Source: Budvicia aquatica DSM 5075 = ATCC 35567
GTDB lineage: Bacteria > Pseudomonadota > Gammaproteobacteria > Enterobacterales > Enterobacteriaceae
DNA: 64,000 bases
Direction of reading: 5' to 3'
NCBI RefSeq assembly: GCF_000427805.1
Contig: NZ_ATYS01000024.1
Span: forward strand, 22,143 to 86,142
In this document: positions 29,013 through 37,510 of the stretch, piece after piece
Position numbering within the stretch: the first letter of the stretch is position 1
How the letters are laid out: each line of letters begins with the position of its first letter
Notes under the pieces: generated by a model
Told to the model about the DNA's origin: nothing
Databases searched by the model: none
Seen by the model: only the letters and a program-made list of their open reading frames with translations
Position numbers and translations under genes: made by a program

Positions 29013-29243
29013 ATGCGTGATTTAAGTCACAACGAAATCGAAATGGTATCAGGCTCAGGTTCACTGTCTAATCTGGGTAAGGCATTAAGTAATGCGACTC
29101 CGGCTACTGATACGCCGGTGAACGACTTCACACAGCAGTTCGAAGATATGTTGAAAGCTATTGGTGATGCATTTGTGAAAATAGGTAATATTCTTAACTA
29201 TTACACTAATTTATTCCCGCTGCCGGGCAGTTCTAATAAATAA
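29013..29243 (+). CDS. Class II microcin-like precursor peptide
   Basis: A 76-residue peptide with a textbook double-glycine-type leader: MRDLSHNEIEMVSGS aligns residue for residue with the colicin V leader pattern (MRxLxxNELxxVSGG). Cleavage is expected after Gly14-Ser15, leaving a 61-residue core that starts GSLSNLGKALSN. The core has no cysteine, a Thr/Pro-rich stretch (about 30-38), an amphipathic segment around FEDMLKAIGDAFVKIGNI (about 48-65) and ends FPLPGSSNK. AAGGA lies 9 bases before the ATG. The next two genes are the matching adaptor and leader peptidase-exporter. The core sequence is unfamiliar to me. Confidence 0.82.
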   Translation: MRDLSHNEIEMVSGSGSLSNLGKALSNATPATDTPVNDFTQQFEDMLKAIGDAFVKIGNILNYYTNLFPLPGSSNK

Positions 29244-29337
29244 ACGATAAGTTCATGGCTTCATTACTTGTGGTGAAGCCTTTGTTTAATTATTGACTTA
29301 ATAATAAATATTTATATTCGGGATATCATGTTTACTC

Positions 29338-30636
29338 ATGGCTAATGTACCGGCTCGCCTTTTCCGCCAAGAGGTGATTGAGCATAATAAAAATGTCTGG
29401 CTGGGGAAAATAACTCTGATTAGCCGTATTCCGGCCCGACTAGTGGCTTTTATATCACTTTCCCTGTTAGTGGTTCTGCTACTTTTTTTGATTTTTGGCA
29501 GTTTTATTCGGCGAGTTAACGTTAGCGGTGAGGCGATTATTTACCCTCATCCGGTTGAAGTATTTACCGCATATCCGGGGATTGTTGAGAAGCGCTTTAT
29601 TGAAGTCGGCAGTCAGGTGAAAAAGGGGCAAAAGCTCTACCAGATAGATATGTCCAGAGTGACTCATTCCGGCAATATTAGCCTTAAAAACGTAGAGGCG
29701 ATTAATAAGCAGATTGCTAAAAATGATGAGGTCATTAAGACGCTGACTGAGAGTAAACAAGAGACCATCAATAACTTAAACCAGCAGCTTGATTACTACC
29801 AAAAGGCCCATCAACAGTCGCGTTCAGTACTGGCTGACTCGTTGTCTGCCACCGGTGAGATGAAAAGAACGCTGTCAGAATATAAGCAGTACATTAAGGC
29901 GGGTCTGATTACTAAAGATCAGCTAAATAATCAGCGCTATATGTATCAGCAGCAACAGAGCGTATATAACAGTTTATATTCACAAAACACCAGTAATTCA
30001 CTGCAAATCATCAATATACAAAGTGAAATTGCGATTAAATCTGCCGAGTTCGATAATCAAATTTCCCAGAGTGAATCTCAGCGTGAGAGCCTGCGGCGGG
30101 AGTATTCTGACGCGGAAGCCAAAGACAGCTTTTTTATCACTTCACCGATGGATGGAAAGATTGAGAGTGTAGTTGTCACTGAAGGCCAGATGGTCAATGC
30201 CGGTGACACTATGGTTCAAATTTCACGGGAAGATAGTCAGGCGCTTTATTTAGTGTTCTGGCTACCCAATGATGCGGTACCTTTTGTCAGCCGCGGCGAG
30301 CAGGTAAATATTCGCTATGATGCCTTTCCGTTCGAGAAGTTTGGTCAGTTTCCCGCAGATATTATCTCAGTTTCTTCGATTCCGGCCTCGATGAATGAGC
30401 TCAGTCACTATAAAAACAGCCCGATTAACAGTGACCGTACCCATATCGCCTCCTATTACAAAACTATCGTTAAGCTGGACCGCAAAAGCCTCTCTTATGC
30501 CGGACACGAACTGAATATTTCCAGCGGTATGAAGGCCCAGGCCACCTTTTTTCTGGAGAGAAGGCCGCTCTATCAGTGGATGCTATCTCCGTTATATAAA
30601 ATGAATAAAAGTATTGTAGGACCGCTAAGTGAATAG
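29338..30636 (+). CDS. HlyD/CvaA-family periplasmic adaptor of the microcin exporter
   Basis: A 432-residue membrane-fusion protein with a short cytoplasmic N-terminus, one membrane span (about 34-57), a split lipoyl domain (EVFTAYPGIVEKRFIEVGSQ... and DSFFITSPMDGKIESVVVTE), a long coiled coil between them (about 115-255, rich in Gln, Asn and Ser) and a C-terminal beta-barrel. It bridges the ABC exporter to TolC, as CvaA does for colicin V. The FRQEVIEHNKNVWLGKI start is characteristic of the CvaA group. It overlaps the exporter gene by eight bases. tolC is not in the window. Confidence 0.88.
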   Translation: MANVPARLFRQEVIEHNKNVWLGKITLISRIPARLVAFISLSLLVVLLLFLIFGSFIRRVNVSGEAIIYPHPVEVFTAYPGIVEKRFIEVGSQVKKGQKLYQIDMSRVTHSGNISLKNVEAINKQIAKNDEVIKTLTESKQETINNLNQQLDYYQKAHQQSRSVLADSLSATGEMKRTLSEYKQYIKAGLITKDQLNNQRYMYQQQQSVYNSLYSQNTSNSLQIINIQSEIAIKSAEFDNQISQSESQRESLRREYSDAEAKDSFFITSPMDGKIESVVVTEGQMVNAGDTMVQISREDSQALYLVFWLPNDAVPFVSRGEQVNIRYDAFPFEKFGQFPADIISVSSIPASMNELSHYKNSPINSDRTHIASYYKTIVKLDRKSLSYAGHELNISSGMKAQATFFLERRPLYQWMLSPLYKMNKSIVGPLSE

Positions 30637-32755
30637 GCAACAATCAGTATCGCTGGTTAATCGTTTGAATTTAGGATTCCGCCGCCGGTTACCGCAGATT
30701 TTGCAGTCAGAAGCCTCAGAATGCGGGCTGGCCTGCTTAGCTATGATTGCCGGTTATTATCATTTTAACGTCGATATGGTGAGCCTGAGGCACCAATACC
30801 GGCTCTCTTCTCAGGGCAGTAATTTAAAGCAATTGGTGGACGTGGCTTTATCAATGAACTTTAAGTCCAGAGCGGTGGGGCTGGAGCTCAGCGAACTGAA
30901 ACAGTTGAAGACTCCCTGTATATTGCATTGGGATCTGTGCCACTTTGTGGTGCTGGTTTCAGTGGGGCGTAATGGGATCACCATACAGGACCCTGCATTG
31001 GGGCGGCGAAAGCTCAGTTTTAAAAGCGCATCGAACCATTTTACCGGCGTGGCGATGGAGATATGGCCGGCAGCCAACTTTGAGCCGAAGGAGGTACGTC
31101 AGCGTTTAAAACTCTCTTCGTTGCTAAGTAATATGGCCGGCTTTAAGCCATTTCTACTGAAAATATTTTCGCTATCGCTGGTGATTGAAGCCATCAACTT
31201 GCTGCTTCCGGTCGGAACTCAACTGGTGATGGACCACGTGATTATCGCTAAAGATTATGATCTCTTAACGCTGATTTCGCTGGGGCTGCTGTTTTTCATC
31301 CTATTCAGAACGCTGGTGAGCATGTTCAGGGCTTGGATTACGTTAGCGATTAACTCGATGATCAATATTCAGTGGTGTAATCAGCTGTTTGAGCATCTTA
31401 TTCGCCTGCCGCTGGACTACTTTGAAAAACGAAAACAGGGTGATATTCAGTCCAGATTCTTCTCACTGGATATGCTGCGTAATGTATTTACCACCAGTAT
31501 TGTTAATACGGTGATTGACAGCATTATGATTCTCGGCCTGTTGATTATGATGTGGCTGTACGGTGGCTGGTTGATTTGGGTGGTGGTCGGGTTTATGGCT
31601 ATCTATGTGGTGATGCGGTTAGCCACTTATCGGCTATATCGTCAGATATCCGAAGAGCAAATAATTAATGATGCTAAGGTGACCTCTCATTTTATGGAGA
31701 GTCTGTACGGCATGGGGACCATTAAAGCGCTTAATCTGGCGCGTATTCGCTCTGCCCATTGGCTGAATTTGAAAGTTAATGCGATTAACAGCGGCATTCG
31801 TATTACTAAGTTCGATATGCTGTTTGGCGGGGCCAGTAGCCTAATTTCCACCGTTGATCAGGTATTGATTCTGTGGCTGGGAGCCGGCCTGGTGATTGAC
31901 GGCACCTTATCATTAGGGATGTTTGTCGCCTTTAATGCTTACCGCGGGGAGTTTTCTTCCCGTACCGTCAGTCTGGTCAATACCTTACTTCAGCTAAGAA
32001 TGTTGACGCTACACAGTGAAAGGGTGGCGGATATTGCATTAACTAAAACTGAGCTCTACAGCCCAACGGTGAACTTGTTTGCGCAATGTGACAATGTTTC
32101 ACTAAGTGCCAGAGCTATTTGTTTTCAATACGATCAGTTTTCTAAGCCTATTTTTAACGGTTTAGATATTGATATTTCAGCCGGTGAAAGTGTGGCATTA
32201 GTCGGGGCATCCGGTGCAGGAAAAACCACTTTAATGAAAATTCTCTCCGGCCTGACCGTACCCGACAGCGGCAGCATTTTTGCTAACGATTTGGATATTC
32301 ATAAAGCGGGGATTGATAACTATCGCCGCTATATTGCCTGCGTACTGCAGGATGACAAACTGTTTGCCGGCACTATCGAAGATAATATCGCAGGCTTTGA
32401 TAGTGAAACTGACCGTGACTACGTTATTCACTGCGCTGAGCTGAGTCATATTCACCATGAGATTATGGCAATGCCGATGGGGTATCAAACGCTGTTGGGT
32501 GAGTTGGGCGGGAGCGTTTCTGGCGGCCAACGCCAGCGCTTGCTGATCGCAAGAGCGCTTTACCGGCGACCGAAGATATTATTTTTAGATGAGGCAACCA
32601 GTCATTTGGATATTGATAATGAAGCGAAGATTAATCAGGCAATTTCTGCGCTGAATATTACCCGCGTCATTATCGCCCATCGCCCGTCGACCATTGCATC
32701 GGCGGATAGGGTTATTCAGATTGGGGATAAGGGTATTGATGGAGAACTGTGGTGA
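30629..32755 (+). CDS. Peptidase-containing ABC exporter (CvaB-like, C39 peptidase)
   Basis: A 708-residue bacteriocin exporter. The N-terminal C39 cysteine peptidase has Gln26, catalytic Cys32 (SEASECGLAC), His105 (LCHFVVLV) and Asp121 (IQDPALGRR), so it can cut the leader of the upstream precursor. Six membrane spans follow (about 160-430), then the ATPase: Walker A GASGAGKT (about 526), signature VSGGQRQRLLIARAL (about 628), Walker B ILFLDEATSHLD (about 649) and the H-loop IIAHRPSTI (about 684). Everything needed for activity is intact. It is coupled to the adaptor gene by overlap. Confidence 0.92.
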   Translation: MNRQQSVSLVNRLNLGFRRRLPQILQSEASECGLACLAMIAGYYHFNVDMVSLRHQYRLSSQGSNLKQLVDVALSMNFKSRAVGLELSELKQLKTPCILHWDLCHFVVLVSVGRNGITIQDPALGRRKLSFKSASNHFTGVAMEIWPAANFEPKEVRQRLKLSSLLSNMAGFKPFLLKIFSLSLVIEAINLLLPVGTQLVMDHVIIAKDYDLLTLISLGLLFFILFRTLVSMFRAWITLAINSMINIQWCNQLFEHLIRLPLDYFEKRKQGDIQSRFFSLDMLRNVFTTSIVNTVIDSIMILGLLIMMWLYGGWLIWVVVGFMAIYVVMRLATYRLYRQISEEQIINDAKVTSHFMESLYGMGTIKALNLARIRSAHWLNLKVNAINSGIRITKFDMLFGGASSLISTVDQVLILWLGAGLVIDGTLSLGMFVAFNAYRGEFSSRTVSLVNTLLQLRMLTLHSERVADIALTKTELYSPTVNLFAQCDNVSLSARAICFQYDQFSKPIFNGLDIDISAGESVALVGASGAGKTTLMKILSGLTVPDSGSIFANDLDIHKAGIDNYRRYIACVLQDDKLFAGTIEDNIAGFDSETDRDYVIHCAELSHIHHEIMAMPMGYQTLLGELGGSVSGGQRQRLLIARALYRRPKILFLDEATSHLDIDNEAKINQAISALNITRVIIAHRPSTIASADRVIQIGDKGIDGELW

Positions 32756-32948
32756 ATTAGGTTTAGGGTACACTCCGATGATGTGTCATTGGCCTTGAAA
32801 ACCGTGGCGCGATAGTCCGCCATTTGGCTCGTCGTGACGTACGTTTCTGGCACTAAAATTCTGTACTATGGAGCCATCTCCCCTTATATGGGAGAGTTGA
32901 CTCAACATAAGTGTGGCTGGGTTTAAGCTGAGAAGAGGGGCCATCGCA

Positions 32949-34304
32949 TCACGACCGTAATTTTGTCACCTGCCGAAATGGATTCTCACCTTTTTTGACG
33001 ATGGAGAAAAATGTATCGATGGATAAATCACCTTCTTCATTACCTTCTTTATCTTCATCAAAAACAAGCGGTAAAAGCAATTCCGCCGAATAAATTAAGC
33101 CATCGATTTCTATATTGTTTATATCGAGACAAAAAGCCTCAATATAAATCGATTCCCCTTTATCAGATTTACTCGGCATAGAATGATCGTTATTGATAAA
33201 GTATGGGCAACTGACCTTGCCTTTAATTACCAAAGTTCCGTCATTGTACTGGCCATAAATGCCGTACTTTATATGAGCGTTGCCGGAAACTTCAATATGG
33301 CAGTTGTGGGTATATAAATAATCGCAGATAAGATCTTTTTCTACCTGAATCGAAATATCGCAGGTGATATCGCCATCCACCTCAAGATTCCCTGCAACAA
33401 TAATTCCCATAAAGTCATTTTTCCACCTCATGTTTTCAAGCTGTCTGCCCAGCCATGCTTCGTCAAGGTTTCCTTTTATATGCAGGTTTCCCTTGAATAG
33501 TAATAAGGAGTCATCATCATCTCCGTAGAAGCACGCTTGTTTCCCGCGGGTTATTCCCAAGGGAGTTATTTCTTTTTCGGGCACATTTGCTATAAATTCT
33601 CTGACGTCCGTTTTTTGCTCAGAAATAGTATTTTTAATGACTGCAGTAATGCGCGCGGCTTTTTGTAGAATTTCTTTTTTTTCGACGGAAAAACATGTTT
33701 CATCTAGCAGCTTTTCTTTCCATTGCCGATATGCTTTGCTTTTTTGTATGTCGCTAAAGTCGTCATGGCCGGGATATTTTCTCAGACATGAATCTACTAT
33801 GCTGAACGATTCTTCTTCACGCCTGAGTTTAAGCAGAAGGTGAGCTTTTAACGCAAACATATAGATATAGAGGTCGCTTTCTGAGTATTCACAGCCAAGA
33901 GAAATGGTTTCAAGTGCTTTTTCTAGTTCGCTTTTGTCTACTAGTTGTTGGTATGAGTACCAAGCTAAGGCATATGATGCATTACGAATTACTTCTTCAT
34001 AAAACGATTTCATTTCTGCGCAATGCGTACTCGTACCTTTCGCTAACTCAAGGCACGTCTGGGCATATGGCAGCGTTTCTTTCACTTCTTGGAGCTCTGG
34101 TCCCCCATATACTTTGTTATAAAGGTCAGAACCATATATCAACACCATCTGATAATTAGCGTATAGAAACGCGTATTCTTCGTCTTTTTTGAGCGAGTAT
34201 GCCTTGATTGCTTTTTTATAGCGCTCCAATGCTTTTCTCGACGAAGTACCGCTTCTTTCCTGTAACTTAATGCCTTCCTGAACATATTCCGTTGTTGTCT
34301 TCAC
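32949..34304 (-). CDS. TPR-like plus bactofilin-like beta-helix protein, unknown function
   Basis: A 451-residue protein I cannot name. The first half (about 1-225) is helical and Tyr/Glu/Lys-rich with a MIT/TPR-like beginning (TEYVQEGIKLQERSGTSSRK...YKKAIKAY). The second half (about 260-410) reads as short beta strands with repeated G-N-L-x-V/I-x-G-D units (HIKGNLDEA, VAGNLEVDGDI, VSGNAHIKYGI, VIKGKVSC), like the polymer-forming/bactofilin fold. No signal peptide or membrane span. It faces the microcin operon and opens the AT-rich toxin-immunity stretch. Such beta-solenoid proteins sometimes serve as effectors or immunity proteins, which is only a hint here. Confidence 0.6.
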   Translation of the reverse strand: MKTTTEYVQEGIKLQERSGTSSRKALERYKKAIKAYSLKKDEEYAFLYANYQMVLIYGSDLYNKVYGGPELQEVKETLPYAQTCLELAKGTSTHCAEMKSFYEEVIRNASYALAWYSYQQLVDKSELEKALETISLGCEYSESDLYIYMFALKAHLLLKLRREEESFSIVDSCLRKYPGHDDFSDIQKSKAYRQWKEKLLDETCFSVEKKEILQKAARITAVIKNTISEQKTDVREFIANVPEKEITPLGITRGKQACFYGDDDDSLLLFKGNLHIKGNLDEAWLGRQLENMRWKNDFMGIIVAGNLEVDGDITCDISIQVEKDLICDYLYTHNCHIEVSGNAHIKYGIYGQYNDGTLVIKGKVSCPYFINNDHSMPSKSDKGESIYIEAFCLDINNIEIDGLIYSAELLLPLVFDEDKEGNEEGDLSIDTFFSIVKKGENPFRQVTKLRS

Positions 34305-34803
34305 TTTTGTTTACCTTCCTTGAAACAGTGTATTACATATTCAGATATGGCTTTTATACTCGCACAGGTTGAACCATATCAGAGTAAATTTTTACCTTTA
34401 TTTGTTGTTTTCGCATCATTCAAGGAAAAATAACTCTGTGTTGGGTTTTTGCCGTGATGATTGTAGAACACTTCAATATAATCAAATATTGAATACATCA
34501 TTTTAGTTCCAGTAACAGATACTTGTATCTGCATGAGTTCTATTTTTAGCGGTAAAAATCCGCAAGTGTTGTAGCACTGCGGGGACCGATAAGACTGACA
34601 CAAAGGCAGGGTATAGATATGCAGAGAAAAAGGTATTGGCTGGGCGAGAGAGTTAGGAATTATGGCGATAGATGGCAACTAATTTTTAGAAGTCTTTTCC
34701 AGCCGCCAAATATCCATGTTGATTTCTAGTCATAAATATATACTGAAGAAAGAGGAATGGTGTTGAATTTGTTCGCGAACTCAAGTGTAAGCAGGGATTA
34801 ATT
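34305..34803. other. Gap with IS remnant in the toxin-immunity stretch
   Basis: About 500 bases between the bactofilin-like gene and the Imm22-like gene. Apart from the 3' fragment of an IS3-type transposase on the minus strand (34379-34501), nothing is recognisable. The Imm22-like gene's promoter must lie in the right part. Confidence 0.5.
34379..34501 (-). pseudogene. IS3-family transposase C-terminal remnant
   Basis: The last 40 codons of a minus-strand frame read MMYSIFDYIEVFYNHHGKNP...YFSLNDAKTT. The FDYIEVFYN(R)xxxH...LSP pattern is the conserved C-terminal end of IS3-family OrfB integrases (rve_3 region). The catalytic DDE part is absent and the frame above residue 60 does not continue the match, so it is a decayed fragment. 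Confidence 0.7.
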
Positions 34804-35202
34804 ATGGCAAGTAATAAACAGTGTTTCCTAGTAAATATATGGATTGGAATAGCGGATGAAAATTTTGGTAACTATATAGATCAAGATAGATACGGCGATG
34901 AGTGTGCTTTTTGTCAGGATATTGGGCAAAGATATGATGTGGACACCTTCTCTGTATACGTTGCAGAAAATTTAGTTGATTTAGACGACTTGATTGTTGA
35001 GATACCGTTTAGCGAGTCATATGAAGATGTTCTGATTGGCAAATGTAATGAAATCGGGCTAACAAAGGCCAATGCCTATATATCAATATTAAATGAAAAA
35101 CTTGAGATCGCGGATAAAACAAAGGATTTCTCAGGGCTGCGTTTTATTGGCACCTTTTATTACTATTTGCCGGATGAATGGTCTAAAAATGGTGTCATTT
35201 AA
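34804..35202 (+). CDS. Immunity protein 22-like (Imm22/DUF4284) protein
   Basis: A 132-residue acidic protein. The opening FLVNIWIGIADENFGNYID followed by a run with Asp/Glu and CAFCQDIGQRYDVDTFSVYV fits the Imm22 pattern (a W-I/L-G strand, an acidic middle and a D-x-D-x strand), a family of predicted immunity proteins for polymorphic toxins. The C-terminal LRFIGTFYYYLPD also fits. Small, cytosolic and AT-rich, it lies beside other orphan immunity genes. The assignment is by remembered pattern only. Confidence 0.5.
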   Translation: MASNKQCFLVNIWIGIADENFGNYIDQDRYGDECAFCQDIGQRYDVDTFSVYVAENLVDLDDLIVEIPFSESYEDVLIGKCNEIGLTKANAYISILNEKLEIADKTKDFSGLRFIGTFYYYLPDEWSKNGVI

Positions 35203-35219
35203 ATGAGTCTGTTTAATAT

Positions 35220-35290
35220 CCCTCAGTTGGCTTCACCAACCCTCCTGTTGAGACTTAAACTCGGGTCATGTTGGTGAGGCTAGGTTTAAA
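35220..35290 (+). other. Imperfect inverted repeat downstream of the Imm22-like gene
   Basis: GGCTTCACCAAC (near 35229) and GTTGGTGAGGC (near 35270) form an imperfect stem around about 30 bases. It may be the 3' end of the immunity transcript. No T-tract follows directly. Confidence 0.35.
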
Positions 35291-35446
35291 GGCGGAGTCC
35301 TTTCAAAAGAGAACGAAAAGTGTGCAGAGGTATAGGAAGAGATTTATCGGATAAATTTGATAAAACTATATTGAAGATGGAAACTCAAACTAGAATAAAA
35401 GTGGCAAGTGGAGTTCACCTAAGCTACGTCCAAGAGGAAAATAAGC

Positions 35447-36421
35447 ATGATGCTTTCAGCGGTATATAACTATAAATTCAATTTATACTTTAATGAACGA
35501 ATCTCGCCTTTGCATAATAATGATTTGACTTATTCTTATCCAGAAATCGGTAAGAATCGAAGGGTAATATCAATCATTTCACCGGAAGAACCTATAACGT
35601 TAGTTAGATGGTATGACATAGTTACAGATTTCGCCATTTCAAAAGGTAAAACGGATATACTTGATGAACGTGATTATTACAATGTAGTTAGGCTCCTCTC
35701 TCTTATGTTTAATCTATTTGATGTTAATAAAGAACCTAACTATGAGAGGAAAAGTTTATTTTTACATTACTATCAGTATCAAGTCTCTCATATAAAAAAT
35801 AGGGGTTCTAGCGATAGGCTATTTTTTCTTAAAAAAATGATGTTTGAATTTGGGTTGAGCGATGAAATTTACGACCTATTGACTATAGTGAGTAATGATA
35901 TATGTTATAAAACAAATTCCGGTAAAATCATAGGTCTGATGACCTTAATTGATAATGTGTTTGATAATATCGAAAGTAAAGAATTATGGGCATCAACTTT
36001 ATTGGTTAAGATAAAGTTAATTCAAAAGAAAGTAATACGTTTTATATTGGGCGTGGACGACGTTTTTGAATTTAAATATGATGATTTCAATAAGAATTAT
36101 ATTTATAGTGATTTTTTTAAAGAAAGATATTATGCAGATAAAAAAGAATTATTTGATGTGATAGTGGCGTGCGTTAATAAATATCAATCATCTACTGAAA
36201 ATCTTATTTCTAATATGATAATAATGAACTACTCTTATTATATTCTGAAAGAATGCCCTGAGGAAATATTGTTATTGAAAGATTTTTGCAAGAAAAAACC
36301 TGGTGTTTTTTTAGATGTGATAAACAAAATACTAGACATCAAGTTTTTTGTTTGGAAGGAAACCTTCAAGGATGTTGGAATAAACTATTATTTACATAGA
36401 GTAAAAAGTGATTTTAATTGA
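35447..36421 (+). CDS. Hypothetical AT-rich protein
   Basis: A 324-residue protein I do not recognise. It is rich in Tyr, Phe, Lys, Asp and Asn, predicted mainly helical, with no signal peptide and no clear membrane span. The annotated first ATG is weakly supported (ATAAGC before it), and a second ATG follows at once. Its base composition is far below that of the backbone. Lying between an Imm22-like gene and orphan toxin/immunity cassettes, it may be another immunity or effector-related protein, but nothing in the sequence proves this. Confidence 0.55.
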   Translation: MMLSAVYNYKFNLYFNERISPLHNNDLTYSYPEIGKNRRVISIISPEEPITLVRWYDIVTDFAISKGKTDILDERDYYNVVRLLSLMFNLFDVNKEPNYERKSLFLHYYQYQVSHIKNRGSSDRLFFLKKMMFEFGLSDEIYDLLTIVSNDICYKTNSGKIIGLMTLIDNVFDNIESKELWASTLLVKIKLIQKKVIRFILGVDDVFEFKYDDFNKNYIYSDFFKERYYADKKELFDVIVACVNKYQSSTENLISNMIIMNYSYYILKECPEEILLLKDFCKKKPGVFLDVINKILDIKFFVWKETFKDVGINYYLHRVKSDFN

Positions 36422-36563
36422 ATAGCATATATAATATGCCGTTATTATTTAGCTAGTTAGTTCCTTAGGGTAATCGGTTTCTGTACTTTTGGCGCAGTGC
36501 CAGATGTTTACTGACAAACATTGACTCTAAATTTATTCAGATAAAACCATCATGGAAGGGACT

Positions 36564-36716
36564 ATGGGTAATTTCGTTATTAAGCATGATAAAAGTACAG
36601 GTGAGGTATTTATAGGTCATGCAGGTAAAAGAGAAATAAGAACATACTATAAAGATGATGGAAGTGATGCTGATGGATTTAGAGCTGTAATGGATGGGGC
36701 TGGAGAATTAAGATGA
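36564..36716 (+). pseudogene. Orphan C-terminal toxin tail (short fragment)
   Basis: A 50-codon frame reading MGNFVIKHDKSTGEVF...GHAGKREIRTYYKDD...FRAVMDGAGELR. GGAAGGG precedes the ATG, but there is no in-frame extension because a stop lies about 25 codons upstream. The end overlaps the next gene as ATGA, the arrangement typical of a polymorphic-toxin C-terminus and its immunity gene. I read it as a displaced toxin tail; the toxin family is not identified. Confidence 0.5.
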
Positions 36717-37207
36717 AAGTAGAATTTACACATGCTGAGGTGGTTCTTTTTTTAAAAATGTACTCTTTATTTAAAGAGACACTAGATGATCGAGTTCAAA
36801 TGCTACTGGCCACAGGAGACATTGAGGACGAGTTAGCTGATGAGGCTAAAAAACAAAAATATAATGAAGTAATACTTGAAAACATAAATCTTTCCGTTTT
36901 AATTAGAAATTTACACTTGGAACAACTTGTCAAAAGTATAACGGGAAATGATATTAGCATTATAGATCATAGTGATGATTCTATTAGCGGCACAGCTTGC
37001 GAAGCTTGTGATTATATTGTTTTTGAGAGTGAAGAGGACGCATTTTATGAGATATGTCCAGTTTGTGGTTGGCAGAATGATGGTTCAAAAGGGAGTAATA
37101 AATATAGCAGTGCAAATTGCATGACGATATCAGAATATAAAGATAGTGAGTCTTTTAAGAAAAACATCGCAGATAAAATTCAGATCTATAAGAAATTGAC
37201 TATTTGA
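36713..37207 (+). CDS. CPCC-type cysteine-rich (immunity-like) protein
   Basis: A 164-residue protein. The N-terminal 95 residues are helical. The C-terminal part (about 96-145) has ACEACDYIVFESE, EICPVCGWQNDGS and NCMTISEYK, matching the Cys-rich CPCC family (two Cys pairs likely binding zinc, then a W-x-N/D-D-G motif), often found next to polymorphic toxins as immunity proteins. The ATG overlaps the stop of the orphan toxin tail before it by four bases, supporting a toxin-immunity pair. Confidence 0.6.
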   Translation: MKVEFTHAEVVLFLKMYSLFKETLDDRVQMLLATGDIEDELADEAKKQKYNEVILENINLSVLIRNLHLEQLVKSITGNDISIIDHSDDSISGTACEACDYIVFESEEDAFYEICPVCGWQNDGSKGSNKYSSANCMTISEYKDSESFKKNIADKIQIYKKLTI

Positions 37208-37235
37208 TTCTAACGGTAATCTCCCCGAAAAACTG

Positions 37236-37457
37236 ATGGATGATTTGAAAATTGACATTAATGATAAAAGAAACGGTATTTGGCTGCCGAATACTAAAAG
37301 TGATAGGATAACCGATGAATTAACTACGGCCCATAAAGGTAATTGTGTCCATGGTAAAGCATATAAACAATATACTTATGACAAGTTGATAAATTCAAAA
37401 ATTGACAAAGAGTTCTTCAATGCTCTGAAAAATATAAAAACAGAATTGTCTCATTGA
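37236..37457 (+). pseudogene. Orphan AHH-nuclease-like toxin tail
   Basis: The 73-codon frame contains LKIDINDKRNGIWLP, TAHKGNCVHGKAYKQY and TYDKL, resembling the C-terminal half of AHH-type HNH nuclease toxins (NG-x-x-LP ... H-x-G-x-x-H ... Y). The upstream half with the AHH motif is missing; an in-frame TGA lies a dozen codons upstream, although DSNGNLPEKL continues the match before the ATG. So this is a displaced toxin 3' end rather than a complete gene. Confidence 0.5.
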
Positions 37458-37510
37458 AAAATATTCCTGTTGGAAAATGGAAAATGCCAGTTTAATTTTG
37501 GAGGTGAAAT

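Noticed and set aside
32756..32948. Immunity gene downstream of the microcin exporter
   Set aside because: All frames in this gap are shorter than 15 codons or lack a start with a ribosome site.
34502..34678. N-terminal part of the 99-residue frame covering the IS3 remnant
   Set aside because: Only the last 40 codons resemble a transposase; the rest does not match and has no ribosome site.
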